Shown here: in pieces, positions 54,175 to 64,000 of the stretch
Numbering within the stretch: position 1 is the stretch's first letter
How the letters are laid out: every line of letters starts with the position of its first letter
Assembly: GCA_013399855.1 (NCBI GenBank)
Contig: VXAY01002919.1
Span: 849,183-913,182, forward strand
Reading direction: 5' to 3'
Source: Oxyruncus cristatus
Lineage: Eukaryota > Chordata > Aves > Passeriformes > Cotingidae
DNA length: 64,000 nt
The notes under the pieces: generated by a model
What the model saw: only the letters and a program-made list of their open reading frames with translations
The model's database searches: none
What the model was told of the DNA's origin: nothing
Program-made: the position numbers and the translations under genes

Positions 54175-55499
54175 TACCTGCGGCACTACTTTCTTCGAAT
54201 AACCCAAGTTGGGTTTTTTCTTCTTAATGATCCATTTGTAACAAGCTTTGCTTCCCTGTGGAAAGCTCAGGATGCAGTGGGCGATGTGCAGAGGGGCTGC
54301 AGGTTTTGCCCACAAAGCCCCACGTCCCCAGCAGTTCCCTGTTGATCTCAGAACAATGTGTGTACCCTCCTCAAACCCTCCCTTGGGCACTGGCTCACGC
54401 CAGCAAAATGCTCTTGTGCTTTCCTGGTGCAGGAGGTTTAAAGCTGAAGTGAGAGGATGGAATAGGACAGCTGGGGAAAACACAAAACCAGAGGAGACTT
54501 TAGGGTATTCTGTGTTCCCAGCACACGTTGCCAGCTGTCCTGGGCTCTCACCCCCAATAATTCAGAGCACATTTAGTGTTTTGCCCCTTGTGTGAACTGT
54601 TCTTTTTGAACTCGCAGTACAGCTTGTACAGCGCTGAACACCCTCCTGGCACTTGGCAAAGACTATTAAAATGTTAAACCAAGCACAGAAGTGTTCTTGC
54701 TGCAGGCAGAAAAAGGGGTGAATTTCTTTGCAATAGAGGATTTTTCGTTGCAGGAATGTTGGTGCAGAAAGACCGTTTTTATATTGAGAAATTGCTTCCG
54801 GAGTGTTTTTCTTGTAAAAAAAAAAAAAAATTATGCCTTGATAGGATAGTTTGACTAATGGGAAAACCGATTACACCCCCATTCATGGATATGGGATGCC
54901 TGCAGCCACTACCTGTGAAATGTGGGCACGTCTCGAATTTACTCACCAGCCGTAATAACAGTTTTCTGAATCACCATTCAAGCGTATTTTAAGTCAATAT
55001 AACAGTAAACATGCTCAAAGCCACGCAAGCAAAGCTAATATTATCCACTGAAGCTTGTGTTTCCTGAGGCCAGGCATGTGAGGAGTTGTTCCTTGGGGCA
55101 AATATCCCTCTTATCACGGAGAAATGCACTTGTAAAATGGATCTTGCCTTTCCTCCTAGTAAACAGCCAGCCAGAGCTACGTGCAGCAGATTTGCTCTTT
55201 AGATCAAGTAAACCAGGTTTGTGCTCAGGTCCTGGAGGGATCAGGTTCAGACCTTGCTGCCAGGAGGAAGGTTTGCAAAACTACACTGAAATAAGGTTGA
55301 AACCAGCTGTGTAAATGTAGGAAAAAATGGATTAAATTGCCTGTCTGCGGACACGTGTCTCTGCTTGTGTATTGTGTGCAGATCTGTGACTCTCCAGCTG
55401 CCTCTGGCTCTGCTCTGTGGTGGTCCTGGCAAATAAAATGCACCTCTGGAGCTGTGTGGAGTGTGCGTGTTCAGGAGCCCTGTGAGCACCTCTCTCTGC

Positions 55500-56170
55500 A
55501 CAGACGCAGGTTTGCAGCCGCCTAATCGCGGCTGGTTGATTCATTCCCGAGGCAGAACAAGGGAGGCTGCTCCCGTTTGTAGATTTTTTCGCGGACCGGG
55601 GAGCCTGTTCCGGTGCAGCTGCAGTAGCCTCATGCACAGTCAGGGATCAGCATCTCCAACTCCATAGAAACAGGCAGCGGGAGCGCTGCTGGTGTTAATT
55701 GATGCGCGAGCAGGCTGAGGGCAGTGGCCAGGGACCGCGCCGAGAAGCTGCTGCCGCTCTGGTAAGTCCACATTTCTGAAGTTACTTTAATAATCCTTCG
55801 CCTTTCCACCNNNNNNNNNNNNNNNNNNNNNNNNNNNNNNTACCCTTAAAAAACATTTTGCTTCAGCAGTTTCTGCCTTCACCGCCGAAAGATTTCCCCC
55901 CCCCCGCTCTCCGTTATTCTCCCGACGTTTCGCTGAGACCCCGGCTTGGGCTTCCCGGCGGTTCAAACCAGGGCACACGCAGCCTGGCTCCGATCTTCCC
56001 CGCTGCTCCGTGGGACGGCTCGGGGAAGGTGGTTGGCGTTCTCTGTGTTTGCAGGTGTTTTGCTGCTTGACATCCCTGCTGCGCCTAAGTCGCTCCGGCG
56101 CGCCGGTCGCCGCACACCCCGTGTGCTCGCCGGCAAGCCGGATCGCCTCGCGTGTGTGTGTGTGCTCCTT
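55500..56170 (+). promoter_or_regulatory. CpG-rich region with candidate alternative first exon
   Basis: CpG-dense sequence (CGCGGACCGGGG, GATGCGCGAG, GGACCGCGCCGAG, then CGCTCCGGCGCGCCGGTCGC after the gap) inside the SYT6 intron. A stretch ending CTGCTGCCGCTCTG at 55761 is followed by the strong donor GTAAGT, so it could be a noncoding first exon. An N-terminally truncated synaptotagmin-6 without the transmembrane segment is known in mammals and would need such a start. No TATA box is evident. The assignment is an inference. Confidence 0.45.
55811..55850. other. assembly gap (40 N)
   Basis: Forty consecutive N inside the CpG-rich region. The true length is unknown. GC-rich promoters in birds often drop out of sequencing. 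Confidence 0.99.
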
Positions 56171-57296
56171 GTGCAGGGGCAAAACAGACCCACAACAGGG
56201 TCTCTCACGCCTCACACAATTTGTTATTCAACTACGGTTTCGGCTGTCCCTGTTTTTCTCACCTGTTTCTTCTTGCTGTTCCCATTTCTAGGTGCGATCA
56301 CGTATTCTTTCCTCAGGACCCCGGGTTTCCTTCTCGTCTGGGTTAGGCAGCTTTTTCCGGCTTTAATATTTGTTGTTTCTTTTTCGAGGGTGGTCATATG
56401 TGTTTTTCCTTCCTATCTGCGTGTTGTAAAATCAGGGAGCTCGTCTGCAACAGCCCTTCTTGCTTCAGTCCAGTGGACTCACTAACAGAGCAATCACGCC
56501 GGCAGTTGTTTGGGAGAGATGCAATTAGTCTGCCTGCCGCGTATTGTCTTTAATTATACTTGTACCTTGCAAAATGGCATCCTGGAGGGTCAGGGAGGGG
56601 ATTTTTGGAGTGATTATTAACTGTACATTTCACCTGCCTGGGGAATAAAGAAAGTTATCCTGCAGGGTGTCTCCCACGTAGCGGGGCCACAGATGCTGAT
56701 TGAGGGTGTCTTTATGCTCAGTTCAGTTTGTTGTGCTGTAGCAGGTTCATGTTTGACAACATCACAGGAAGCTGTGCAGCAAAGCCTGAAGGCAGGATGC
56801 CAGGAGCGTGGTTCATTACAAGCCCTTTCCAAGCCATCATTAAGACACACAACCCTAGACTGTTCGGTTCCATGGAATAATAATTGCCCGGGAATTCTAG
56901 CACAGCAGTGCCCGTGGGATTGCATTACTCTGGTTTTCTCTGTGTGTTTGTAGCTGCTGCAAAGCAGTGAATACACTTGTGTGACACAGTGTGAGATGAG
57001 CACAGAGAGCACCTCCTCATTTTATCCTCTCCAGATGCAGCACTTCATCTCTTGGATGCTGGGGAGCATTTGCTCGGAGTTATTTGATCCCAGGTCTGAA
57101 CCTGGGCTCTGGTCAAAATGTCATTTTGGCAGGATCGTGAGCTGCAGGGTGTGGAGTGATAAGAATCATCGGAAAAGGGAATCTCAGAACCCATTTAATC
57201 AAAGTGTAGGATCAGGCAGCCCAGCACGCACACACCACTGCTGCGGAGCACATTTTAGGGGTTAAAGATCCCTGTCTTTGTTCCAAGCTAATGGAA

Positions 57297-57313
57297 GCAG
57301 CAGCAGCAGCAGC
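57297..57313 (+). repeat. (GCA)n microsatellite, about 6 units
   Basis: GCAGCAGCAGCAGCAGC in SYT6 intron 1. Confidence 0.9.
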
Positions 57314-59476
57314 TAATGACAGGAGCAGAGCCTTTCGGGGAGGAAGTTCCCTCATCAGTCAGCACAGCTTGAACAAAGAAATGCTCTTTTCCAAACCTCT
57401 GCATTTCGGAGCAGGGTCCCTGTACCAGCCGCGGGGCCCAGGCAGGTGGGGCCTTCCTGGCTGCTCCATCTGCATCCTGAGCAGTGCAGGACCCACTGGT
57501 CCTGCTGTGCCATTCAGAGCCACTGTCTGTTTTGTGCTGGGTGTTATTGGCAGGACAAGCTGAGAGACAGAGGGCATGGTGTGGGCTTATCTGATTGTTT
57601 TGGGTCTTAAGTGGCTTCAGTTGGCATCCTGAGGATGCTGGTCTGGGTGTCACCCAGCCTTTGCAGCCGCTGGAGCCAGGGGAGTTCTGGATGAGTCCTG
57701 CATCTCTAGTTTTGGGTCTCTAGTGTGGCAGATCCAGGCAATAAAGCTCCCCCAGGATGCTACGTGAGCTGAAGGAGCCCCTTGTGCTGGAGGAGCTCCA
57801 TGTCCTGGGCAGGGGCCACTCAGGAAAGTCTCTGAAAAGCTTTCTGGGCTGCCTTGTGCCACAGTTGGGATCTTCTGCCCACCCTGGCTGAGTGCTGCTT
57901 GGATTGCAGAGCAGGGGGCTGCTGGCACTGGGGTGGGGGTCAGCACTCATGCAAGGCTGGGAGGGGGAGAGATCCCAGGTCTGCTCCCAGTTAAACTTCA
58001 TGCTGAGATCTTTCCAGGGCAGCCTGATTTTAGTGACTTTTTGAGCCAAAATGGAGTCCAAGAGAGAGCTGCAGGGAAGCCTTTCCCTAAAAATGAATCC
58101 CACTGGAGGGAGTGAGGGGCAGCAAAGTGGCAGCTCCGGGATGGAGAGCGTGGGCACTGCTGACCTGTGGTGGTGCCTCACAACAGACACGGCTTGGACC
58201 AAGTTTTTGAAGGGAAATTTTAAGGTCTGTGGTTGTTTGAGGGAGACAGAGCAACAGCAAAGAGCTTTTACTTGTTTCGTTTGCTTCGCATCCTGGAACG
58301 CAGCTGGATTTTTGCATCCCAGAAATGTCTGGATTTCGGTGGTTTCTTCTCTGCCCGGCTCTGCTCAGCTTCAGGTCTGAATAGAGGCTTCCCTTTGTGT
58401 TGAACAGTCTCCACAAGGTTCCCCTGGCACACGGAGCTCAGCTCAGGTCCCCTCTGTGCAGACTCACATCACAGGAGGAGGAGGAGGATGCTCAGTGCTC
58501 GGGGATTTAACCTCAGCCCGGGTCACTGTGTGTGTGCAGCACCACCAAGTTGTTTACAGATGTTGCTACAGCATATTGTGATAAAATGTCATGGGATTAG
58601 CACACAGCCCTGTGCAATAATTGCAGGCACTGTGGCTTATAATAGTTCATTAGCTTGTCATCACTTAGGCAGAAAGCAATGACAACTCTTACTATCACAT
58701 TTATAATGCTCCAGAGAACAGTTGATTAAGTCACAGAGTGACATAAATCACCGGGAAACGTTTCCTTCGGCTTGAAAAAGTTGGGGGTTTTTTCCTATTT
58801 TTGTCACTTTTGATAACAGAAATGCTGTGTTTCTGACAGCCCGAAGTTCCCCTTTGGGCTGCACATGCCAGCAGAAGTTCCAGTGACAAATGTACCTTGG
58901 ACACAGCCTGGAGGGGAAGTCCAAATCAGTCAATAACCACTGAATACCAACATTTTTGGTCTTCAGGAGCCTCTGATGGGTCCCCTCCAGCCCAGCTGTT
59001 CTGCTGGGGCACAGCCCCACTGAGTGGGTGTTACTTCTTGCCTCTGCTGCGTCTCTCAGCACAAAGCCCACGGTCACCAGTGGGCAAGGTGACAGTGGGA
59101 GAAGGAAGTTTTGTCTGCAGATCCCTCTGGGGATATCAAGCTGAGGGTGGGTCAGGGACTGTCCGTAGGCAGAGCCAACCTCTGAGAGGGTGGCTGGGAC
59201 GTTGGATTTGGTGTTGCAGCTCAGCAGAGATGTGGGCTGTGTGGTATTTCGTCACTGTGCCTTGGCTGTTCAGAACCTGCGAGGGTCGAGGCTTCTCCCT
59301 CCCGGAGCAGCCACACAGAGGGCTTGTGCTTGTCAGATATTCATGATATTTTTCTTTTTTTGGGGGGGCAATTAACTCTTTCTCCATTCTATTTCAGTGA
59401 GCAAGGCACAAGCTCCAGGCTACCAAACCCTCGCCTTACATCACGTCCCTTTCTTTGTGTTTTGTGCCCTTTCGTT

Positions 59477-59530
59477 TGGTTGGACTTGATGATCTTGGAG
59501 GTCTTTTCCTTAATGATTCCATGATTCGTA
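59477..59530 (+). mobile_element. CR1 3' tip, sense
   Basis: GGTTGGACTTGATGATCTTG, GAGGTCTTTTCCTTAATGAT and TCCATGATTCG match the terminal 50 bases of a CR1 element. Confidence 0.85.
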
Positions 59531-60260
59531 CGTGTTTATTTGTTCTTTTTTTTTTTTTTATATATATATGCATACAGGGCTGTAAAGTGCCTCATGGCTG
59601 ACTCTGCACTTAAAAATCACGTTTGGTCTTTCCCTCTGAATTACTCTGTCCAGATTTCCCTCTGCTTGTTTAAACTCTGCCGGGGGCTGGAGCAGCTCCT
59701 GTGACTGAGAGCATTTGCCGCCTCTTCCCTGGGGGATAGAAGGGCCAAACCATGAACTGAAGAACACCAAGTAGCAAAGGGTGTGGCAGTGTCTTTCCTC
59801 TGCTTAATGCACTTGTCTAAGCATCTCTCTTAGACCATGAAGTGTGACTGTCCCCACCGAGGGACCAGACCCGGGGCTCAGAGAGGACAGCACAGGCATC
59901 GCCTCCTCTGAGCCAAGACACAGCAGGAGCTTCAGCTGTAGCCTGGATATGTAGGCAAGAATAAAACCAACTCTCTTTCCTTCTTGCAGGCAGGGCAGAA
60001 CGCAGGTGACTGCTCAGGGCTGTCCCAGGAGCCCGTCCTCTCACAGCCACGAGGAGCTGCAGGCTCCAGCATGGCATGGGAAAGCCTTGAGGCTGTGGTT
60101 GTTGGAAGAGAGAGATTTATTCCATGTGCAAATTTATGGCTTAAATATTTTCTCCTTAATTATGGTTTGAACTGGAGTTTATAACATTTGGGAATTTGCA
60201 AGTACTGGCACTCACAAGCTTTCCAGGGCAGCAGCTTCTCACAGAAAGCTCTTCTCTGCA

Positions 60261-60527
60261 GTGACCAGGACAGGACCTGAAGGAATGGCTGGAGCTCTGT
60301 CAGGAGAGGATTAGGTTGATATCAGGAAAAGGTTTTTCCCCCCGAAGATGGTCAGGCACTGAACAGGCTCCCCAAGGCAGTGGTCACAGCCCCAAGGCTG
60401 CCAGAGCTCCAGGAGCATTTGGACAACGCTCTGAGGGACAGGGTGGGATTTTGGGTGTCTGTGCAGGGCCAGGAGCTGGACTGGGTTCTTGTGGGTCCCT
60501 TCCAATTCGGGATATTCTGTGATTCTA
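60261..60527 (+). mobile_element. CR1 LINE fragment, sense
   Basis: It reads GGAATGGCTGGAGCTCTGTC, AGGAAAAGGTTTTTCCCCCC, GGACAACGCTCTGAGGGACA and GGTCCCTTCCAATTCGGGAT then ATTCTGTGATTCT. Same subfamily as 17336, 44716 and 61585. Confidence 0.93.
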
Positions 60528-61198
60528 AACTACACAGTGGTCAAAGGAACAAAACTTTGCCTGAAGTTGTCCATGTCACACATTCTAGTTCCTTTCCCAG
60601 CTACAGAGCCACATCCCTGTAAGAAACCCAGTAAATGGTGGGAAAAGCCCTGGCGTTGGCTAATGAAGGAAGTTTTGCCTGGATGGGAATGATGAGGTTG
60701 CTGTTTGCACTCAGGCCATAGATCACAGACACTTGAAACGCTGGATCCCTGCAAGGTCTCCATATGAAGGAGGTTGTCTCCATCCTTGCCATGCAATAAT
60801 GAGATGGTTTGAGTTTTATAGTCTTATATAATTACTCTCAAAATAGCTTCTGATTCATCCTCCCCTTTGAAGCTTATAGTTTGCATTCCAATAAGCCCTT
60901 GCATGGCAGGAACCCTGTGGTAGCAGCAAATGAATTTTTAAGAAGTTTTTTGCTGTCTGACTGAAAGTTTGGCATCTCCAGTTTGAGAATTCCTGTCCTT
61001 ATCTCCCCATGATCCGTTCCATGGCTTGGTGTGTGCAGGAGATGAGGAGGCTCCGTTGGGGTTCCTGGGGAGCCTGTGCTGGCAGGAGGAAGCTGGTGGG
61101 AGCTGATAGTACAGGACTCAGTGTCCAGGGAAGCACAGGAACAGCATAAATCTCCTTTCAGCTTCCAGGGAGGCATTTCTTCCAGGGAGACTCTGCGG

Positions 61199-61323
61199 CT
61201 GGATGGGGCTCTGGGCAACCTGATCTAGTGGAAAGTGTCCCTGCCCGTGGCAGGAGGGTTGAATAAGATGGTCTTTAAGATCCCTTCCAACCTAAACCAT
61301 TCAGTGTTTCTATGGTTCTATGA
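61199..61323 (+). mobile_element. CR1 3' end, sense
   Basis: GGATGGGGCTCTGGGCAACC, AGTGGAAAGTGTCCCTGCCC and ATCCCTTCCAACCTAAACCA, then a TTTCTATGGTTCTATGAG tail. Truncated at about 125 bp. Confidence 0.93.
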
Positions 61324-61584
61324 GTGTCTCCTCTCAGAACATCCAGCTCATGAGCATTCCCAGCATTCCCACCCCTCTGCTGCTTCAAGAGGGGAGTTTG
61401 CCTTCGAGCTCCGTGTGATGAGCTCAGTGTGAGAGTTTTCCCAGCCTGTGAAAACTTGTTGTCAATTCAGATTCACCGCTCTGTCTTCAGTGGGATTGCT
61501 CGTGGCTGATGCAGAATAACAAAAGAAGTGGATTATTACTTACCTGACCAAGAGAAAAAAAACACACCCTGATTTGTTTCACTG

Positions 61585-61828
61585 GTGAGCAGTGACAGGA
61601 CCCCAGGGAACGGCTGGAGCTGTGTCAGGGGAAGGTTATCAGGAAAAGGTTCTCCCCCCCCAGAGGGTGGTGGGGCACTGACCAGGCTCCCCAGGGCAGT
61701 GGGCACAGCCCCAAACCTACCAGAGTTCCAGGAGTGTTTGGACAACGATCTGAGGGACAGGGTGGATTTTGCATGTCCAGTGCAGGGTCAGGAGTTGGAC
61801 TCAATATTCTAAAATTCTGTGATTCTGT
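61585..61828 (+). mobile_element. CR1 LINE fragment, sense
   Basis: AACGGCTGGAGCTGTGTCAG, GGTGGTGGGGCACTGACCAG, GTTTGGACAACGATCTGAGG and TCTAAAATTCTGTGATTCTG. It lies 260 bp from the CR1 at 61199, in the same orientation but another subfamily, and is followed by a T-run. Confidence 0.93.
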
Positions 61829-63729
61829 TTTTTTTTTTTTTTCTGGATGGGTCATGGTACCAGGTATTTCTGTGACTTCAATTCCTTGTCCCACAAACTG
61901 TCAGGATGTGTCGCTGTCCTCAGCCCCCCTACAAGGGATCCTGACAAGCAGCCCAGCTCTGGGGGGTCCGAGCAGGGTGTCTGTAGGTGTGGGTAGGGCT
62001 GTAAGTGAGTCCTGACCTGTGCTCCTGGTTCTGGGGTGGCTCCCTGGACAGGAGCAGTTGGGAAGGTCTAAGAAAACAGGCCCGTGACCCTCAGACCCGA
62101 AGGTGATTGATGTCCCCAGTGCTCTGGGGTCGGAGGTGGTGCTCTGCAGCCCTTACCACCTCCCACAGCATGAGATAACGTCTGAGGGGTGGTGGGAGCT
62201 CCGCTCCACCCAGAGTTGTGTTCTGACCTGGTCCTTTAACATCTGCTGAGCACTTGATGAAAATATTTTCCCCACAGCTCTGTGACCGTGTTGGAGCAGC
62301 AGCTCCTGCGCTGCCAGGCTGCCTGTGAGAGGCGAATTGACGGCGGTTAGACTTTGAAGTGACAGCTCCTGATGACTTGTGTAGCTCAGGAACATTTCAG
62401 GGCATATTCCTGTAGCTCCCGGCTGCCTGGAGAACGCCACCAGTAAATCAGGAAGTTGCTGAAGTTTCAAATGACAGCCAAATGACAGCGAGGGAGGCCT
62501 GAAATGTGACAATGAAGCCACCAGCAGGGGACTGGCACGCTGGACACCGTCCCAGCAAACACAGGCAATCAGTGAGTGGGCTTGCAGTGCTTCCCTCCCG
62601 CTGCCAGGCTCTCTGCAGACCCCAGTGCCCACTTAGCTGTGGGCTCTGTAAACACAGCTGCCTGCTGATACAGGGATTGGAGCTGTGTGGGGTGACAGGG
62701 ACAATCTGATCCTTATTATTTGCTCTGTTACCATTCCCGGGGCTTGGAGAGGGGATAGGGAGCTGGCTGAGAACTGCTCTCTGCTGCACTGCAGTCGCCT
62801 CTCATCCAGCTCAGCATTCCAGGATTTATAAGCCAGACAGTTTCCTTTCCAGAATCCCTGTTGCAAAGGGCTCTGTTTGCTGCTTCCCCCCGTGGTGCCC
62901 CTCAGGGTTTGCCCTGTACCGTGTCCCCAGAGGGGACATTCCCGTTTGTCCCTGGTTTGGTTTTGGCTGCGATGCTGCTCTGGGGGTCTGATATTTGGTT
63001 TCTGTTCCACTCAGTCCCTGTTCCTTCCTCCAAAGCTGAACAGCTCTGCTAAATAAACATGTCTGAGGTTTAATGGAACCCTCTTCCTTCTCCGCAGCTG
63101 CTGCCCTGTGCTCCCCTCTGCCCACAGGCCTCCGAGAGCCACCGCGGCTTCTCGTGCCCAATTTCCAGCCCTCAGCTAATCAAACTCACACTGCTGATGC
63201 TTCTCAATTGAGAGAAAATGAGATCAGCAGTTGGTGGGTGCCTCACGTGGTCTGTTGTAGCCCCAGAGCTGCCTGTCTTCTCCTCCAGCAATAACTCTTG
63301 TAGTAATCCATCACTTGAGTGCGTGATCCCTACAAAGCCCTGCAGAAATAGAACAATATATTCTCACAAGCACTGTTGCAACAGAAAAACGTAGCAGAAA
63401 ATGGACAGAGAAGCCTGGAAATACCTGCTGGCGTGGTGTGAGCGATGGCTGGTGTATGACACTGGAAAACCAGTCATGCAGCCAGTGCAAGACAGGAGAA
63501 GGTACGTCACCATCACCCCCTGCCCCCGGGGTCTGCCATCTCCTGGAACTGCTCTGCTCTTCCAGGAGGATTTGCTGTGGGAAGACGTTACGTGCTCCAA
63601 GCTGGAGCTCAGAGTAGCTGGGAGCTGCTTTTACAGCTGAAGGAAACCCAATGGGGAGCAAATCAGCCCAAACTCTCCAGACTTTCCAGGAACTACTGGA
63701 GAACTTACAAGTTAGAAGCCCTTGCAGGG

Positions 63730-63822
63730 ATTCACAGAATTACAGAACATGCTGAGTTGGAAGGGCCTCACCAGGATCACTGAGTTCAACTCTTAGCCCT
63801 GCACAGGACCCCTTTGCTCTTG
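63730..63822 (-). mobile_element. CR1 3' end, antisense
   Basis: ATTCACAGAATTACAGAACA, TGCTGAGTTGGAAGGGCCTC and TAGCCCTGCACAGGACCCC correspond to the antisense 3' end of the 17336/44716 subfamily. It is short and truncated. Confidence 0.85.
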
Positions 63823-64000
63823 GCAGGATCAGTTTGGAGGCTGTGTCAGGGTCTGTGCATGGGGATGGAGCTGTGGGACCAATCGTGCTGCGGTGACAGC
63901 ACTGCTGGTACCCAACATCAGTGGAGGGTCAGGTCAGGCTGTCCCCTCTGCCTTGGTGAGGGGCTCCAGGGACTGAGAAAGCTGTCTGTCCCCTTGCAGG

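Larger units (their letters stand above)
50195..64000 (+). other. SYT6 intron 1 (partial)
   Basis: No further synaptotagmin exon (transmembrane or C2 domain) is recognisable here. Contents: CR1 pieces at 53335, 53819, 59477, 60261, 61199, 61585 and 63730; a tRNA-like A/B-box pair at 54069-54174; a CTG array at 52726; a CpG-rich stretch with a candidate alternative first exon and a 40-bp N gap at 55500-56170; and a GCA array at 57297. The last bases (CCCCTTGCAG, 63990-63999) look like a splice acceptor. The other stretches show nothing I can name. Confidence 0.75.

Noticed and set aside
63401..63640. Open frame beginning MDREAWKYLLAWC with a following GTACGT
   Set aside because: It has a donor-like site but no recognisable protein similarity or acceptor, and it does not fit a synaptotagmin exon.

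Overview
This is a vertebrate nuclear DNA window, almost certainly from a bird. Two things show this. It holds about twenty 5'-truncated CR1 (chicken repeat 1) LINE fragments ending in the typical TGATTCTATG-like 3' tip. It also carries compact introns in a TRIM33-SYT6 gene pair that is linked in the same order and orientation in human (1p13) and, as far as I know, on a microchromosome in chicken. I see no bacterial genes, operons or CRISPR.

Layout. (1) 1-30543: TRIM33 (TIF1-gamma) on the + strand. It starts inside the RING-encoding first exon and runs through 20 coding exons to the stop codon, giving 1010 residues in the window, with roughly the first 107 residues upstream. The order is RING, B-box1, B-box2, coiled coil, long linker with SUMO-type motifs, PHD finger, bromodomain. 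(2) 30544 to about 35335: probable long 3' UTR. (3) About 35336-49993: intergenic DNA with G-rich and purine-rich arrays, several CR1 pieces, a relic of a non-CR1 LINE (RTE-type endonuclease plus C-terminal zinc-finger tail) beside a perfect 86-bp palindrome, and a G-rich degenerate satellite. (4) 49994-50194: first coding exon of SYT6 (+ strand), with the N-terminal cysteine cluster. (5) 50195-64000: the start of a long SYT6 intron. It holds a CpG-rich island with a candidate alternative first exon next to a 40-bp assembly gap, more CR1, and a possible splice acceptor in the last bases.

TRIM33 is a nuclear ubiquitin ligase and chromatin reader acting in TGF-beta/SMAD signalling and transcription elongation. 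SYT6 is a synaptotagmin with an extracellular or luminal N-terminal cysteine motif. They are neighbours but I infer no shared function. Points worth a second look: the TRIM33 exon 6 acceptor lacks AG; TRIM33 intron 2 is 84 bp, in frame and stop-free; the RTE-like relic may belong to a horizontally transferred family; and an LTR-like segment with 31-bp tandem repeats lies in intron 1. Comparisons with human proteins are from memory and no database search was run.
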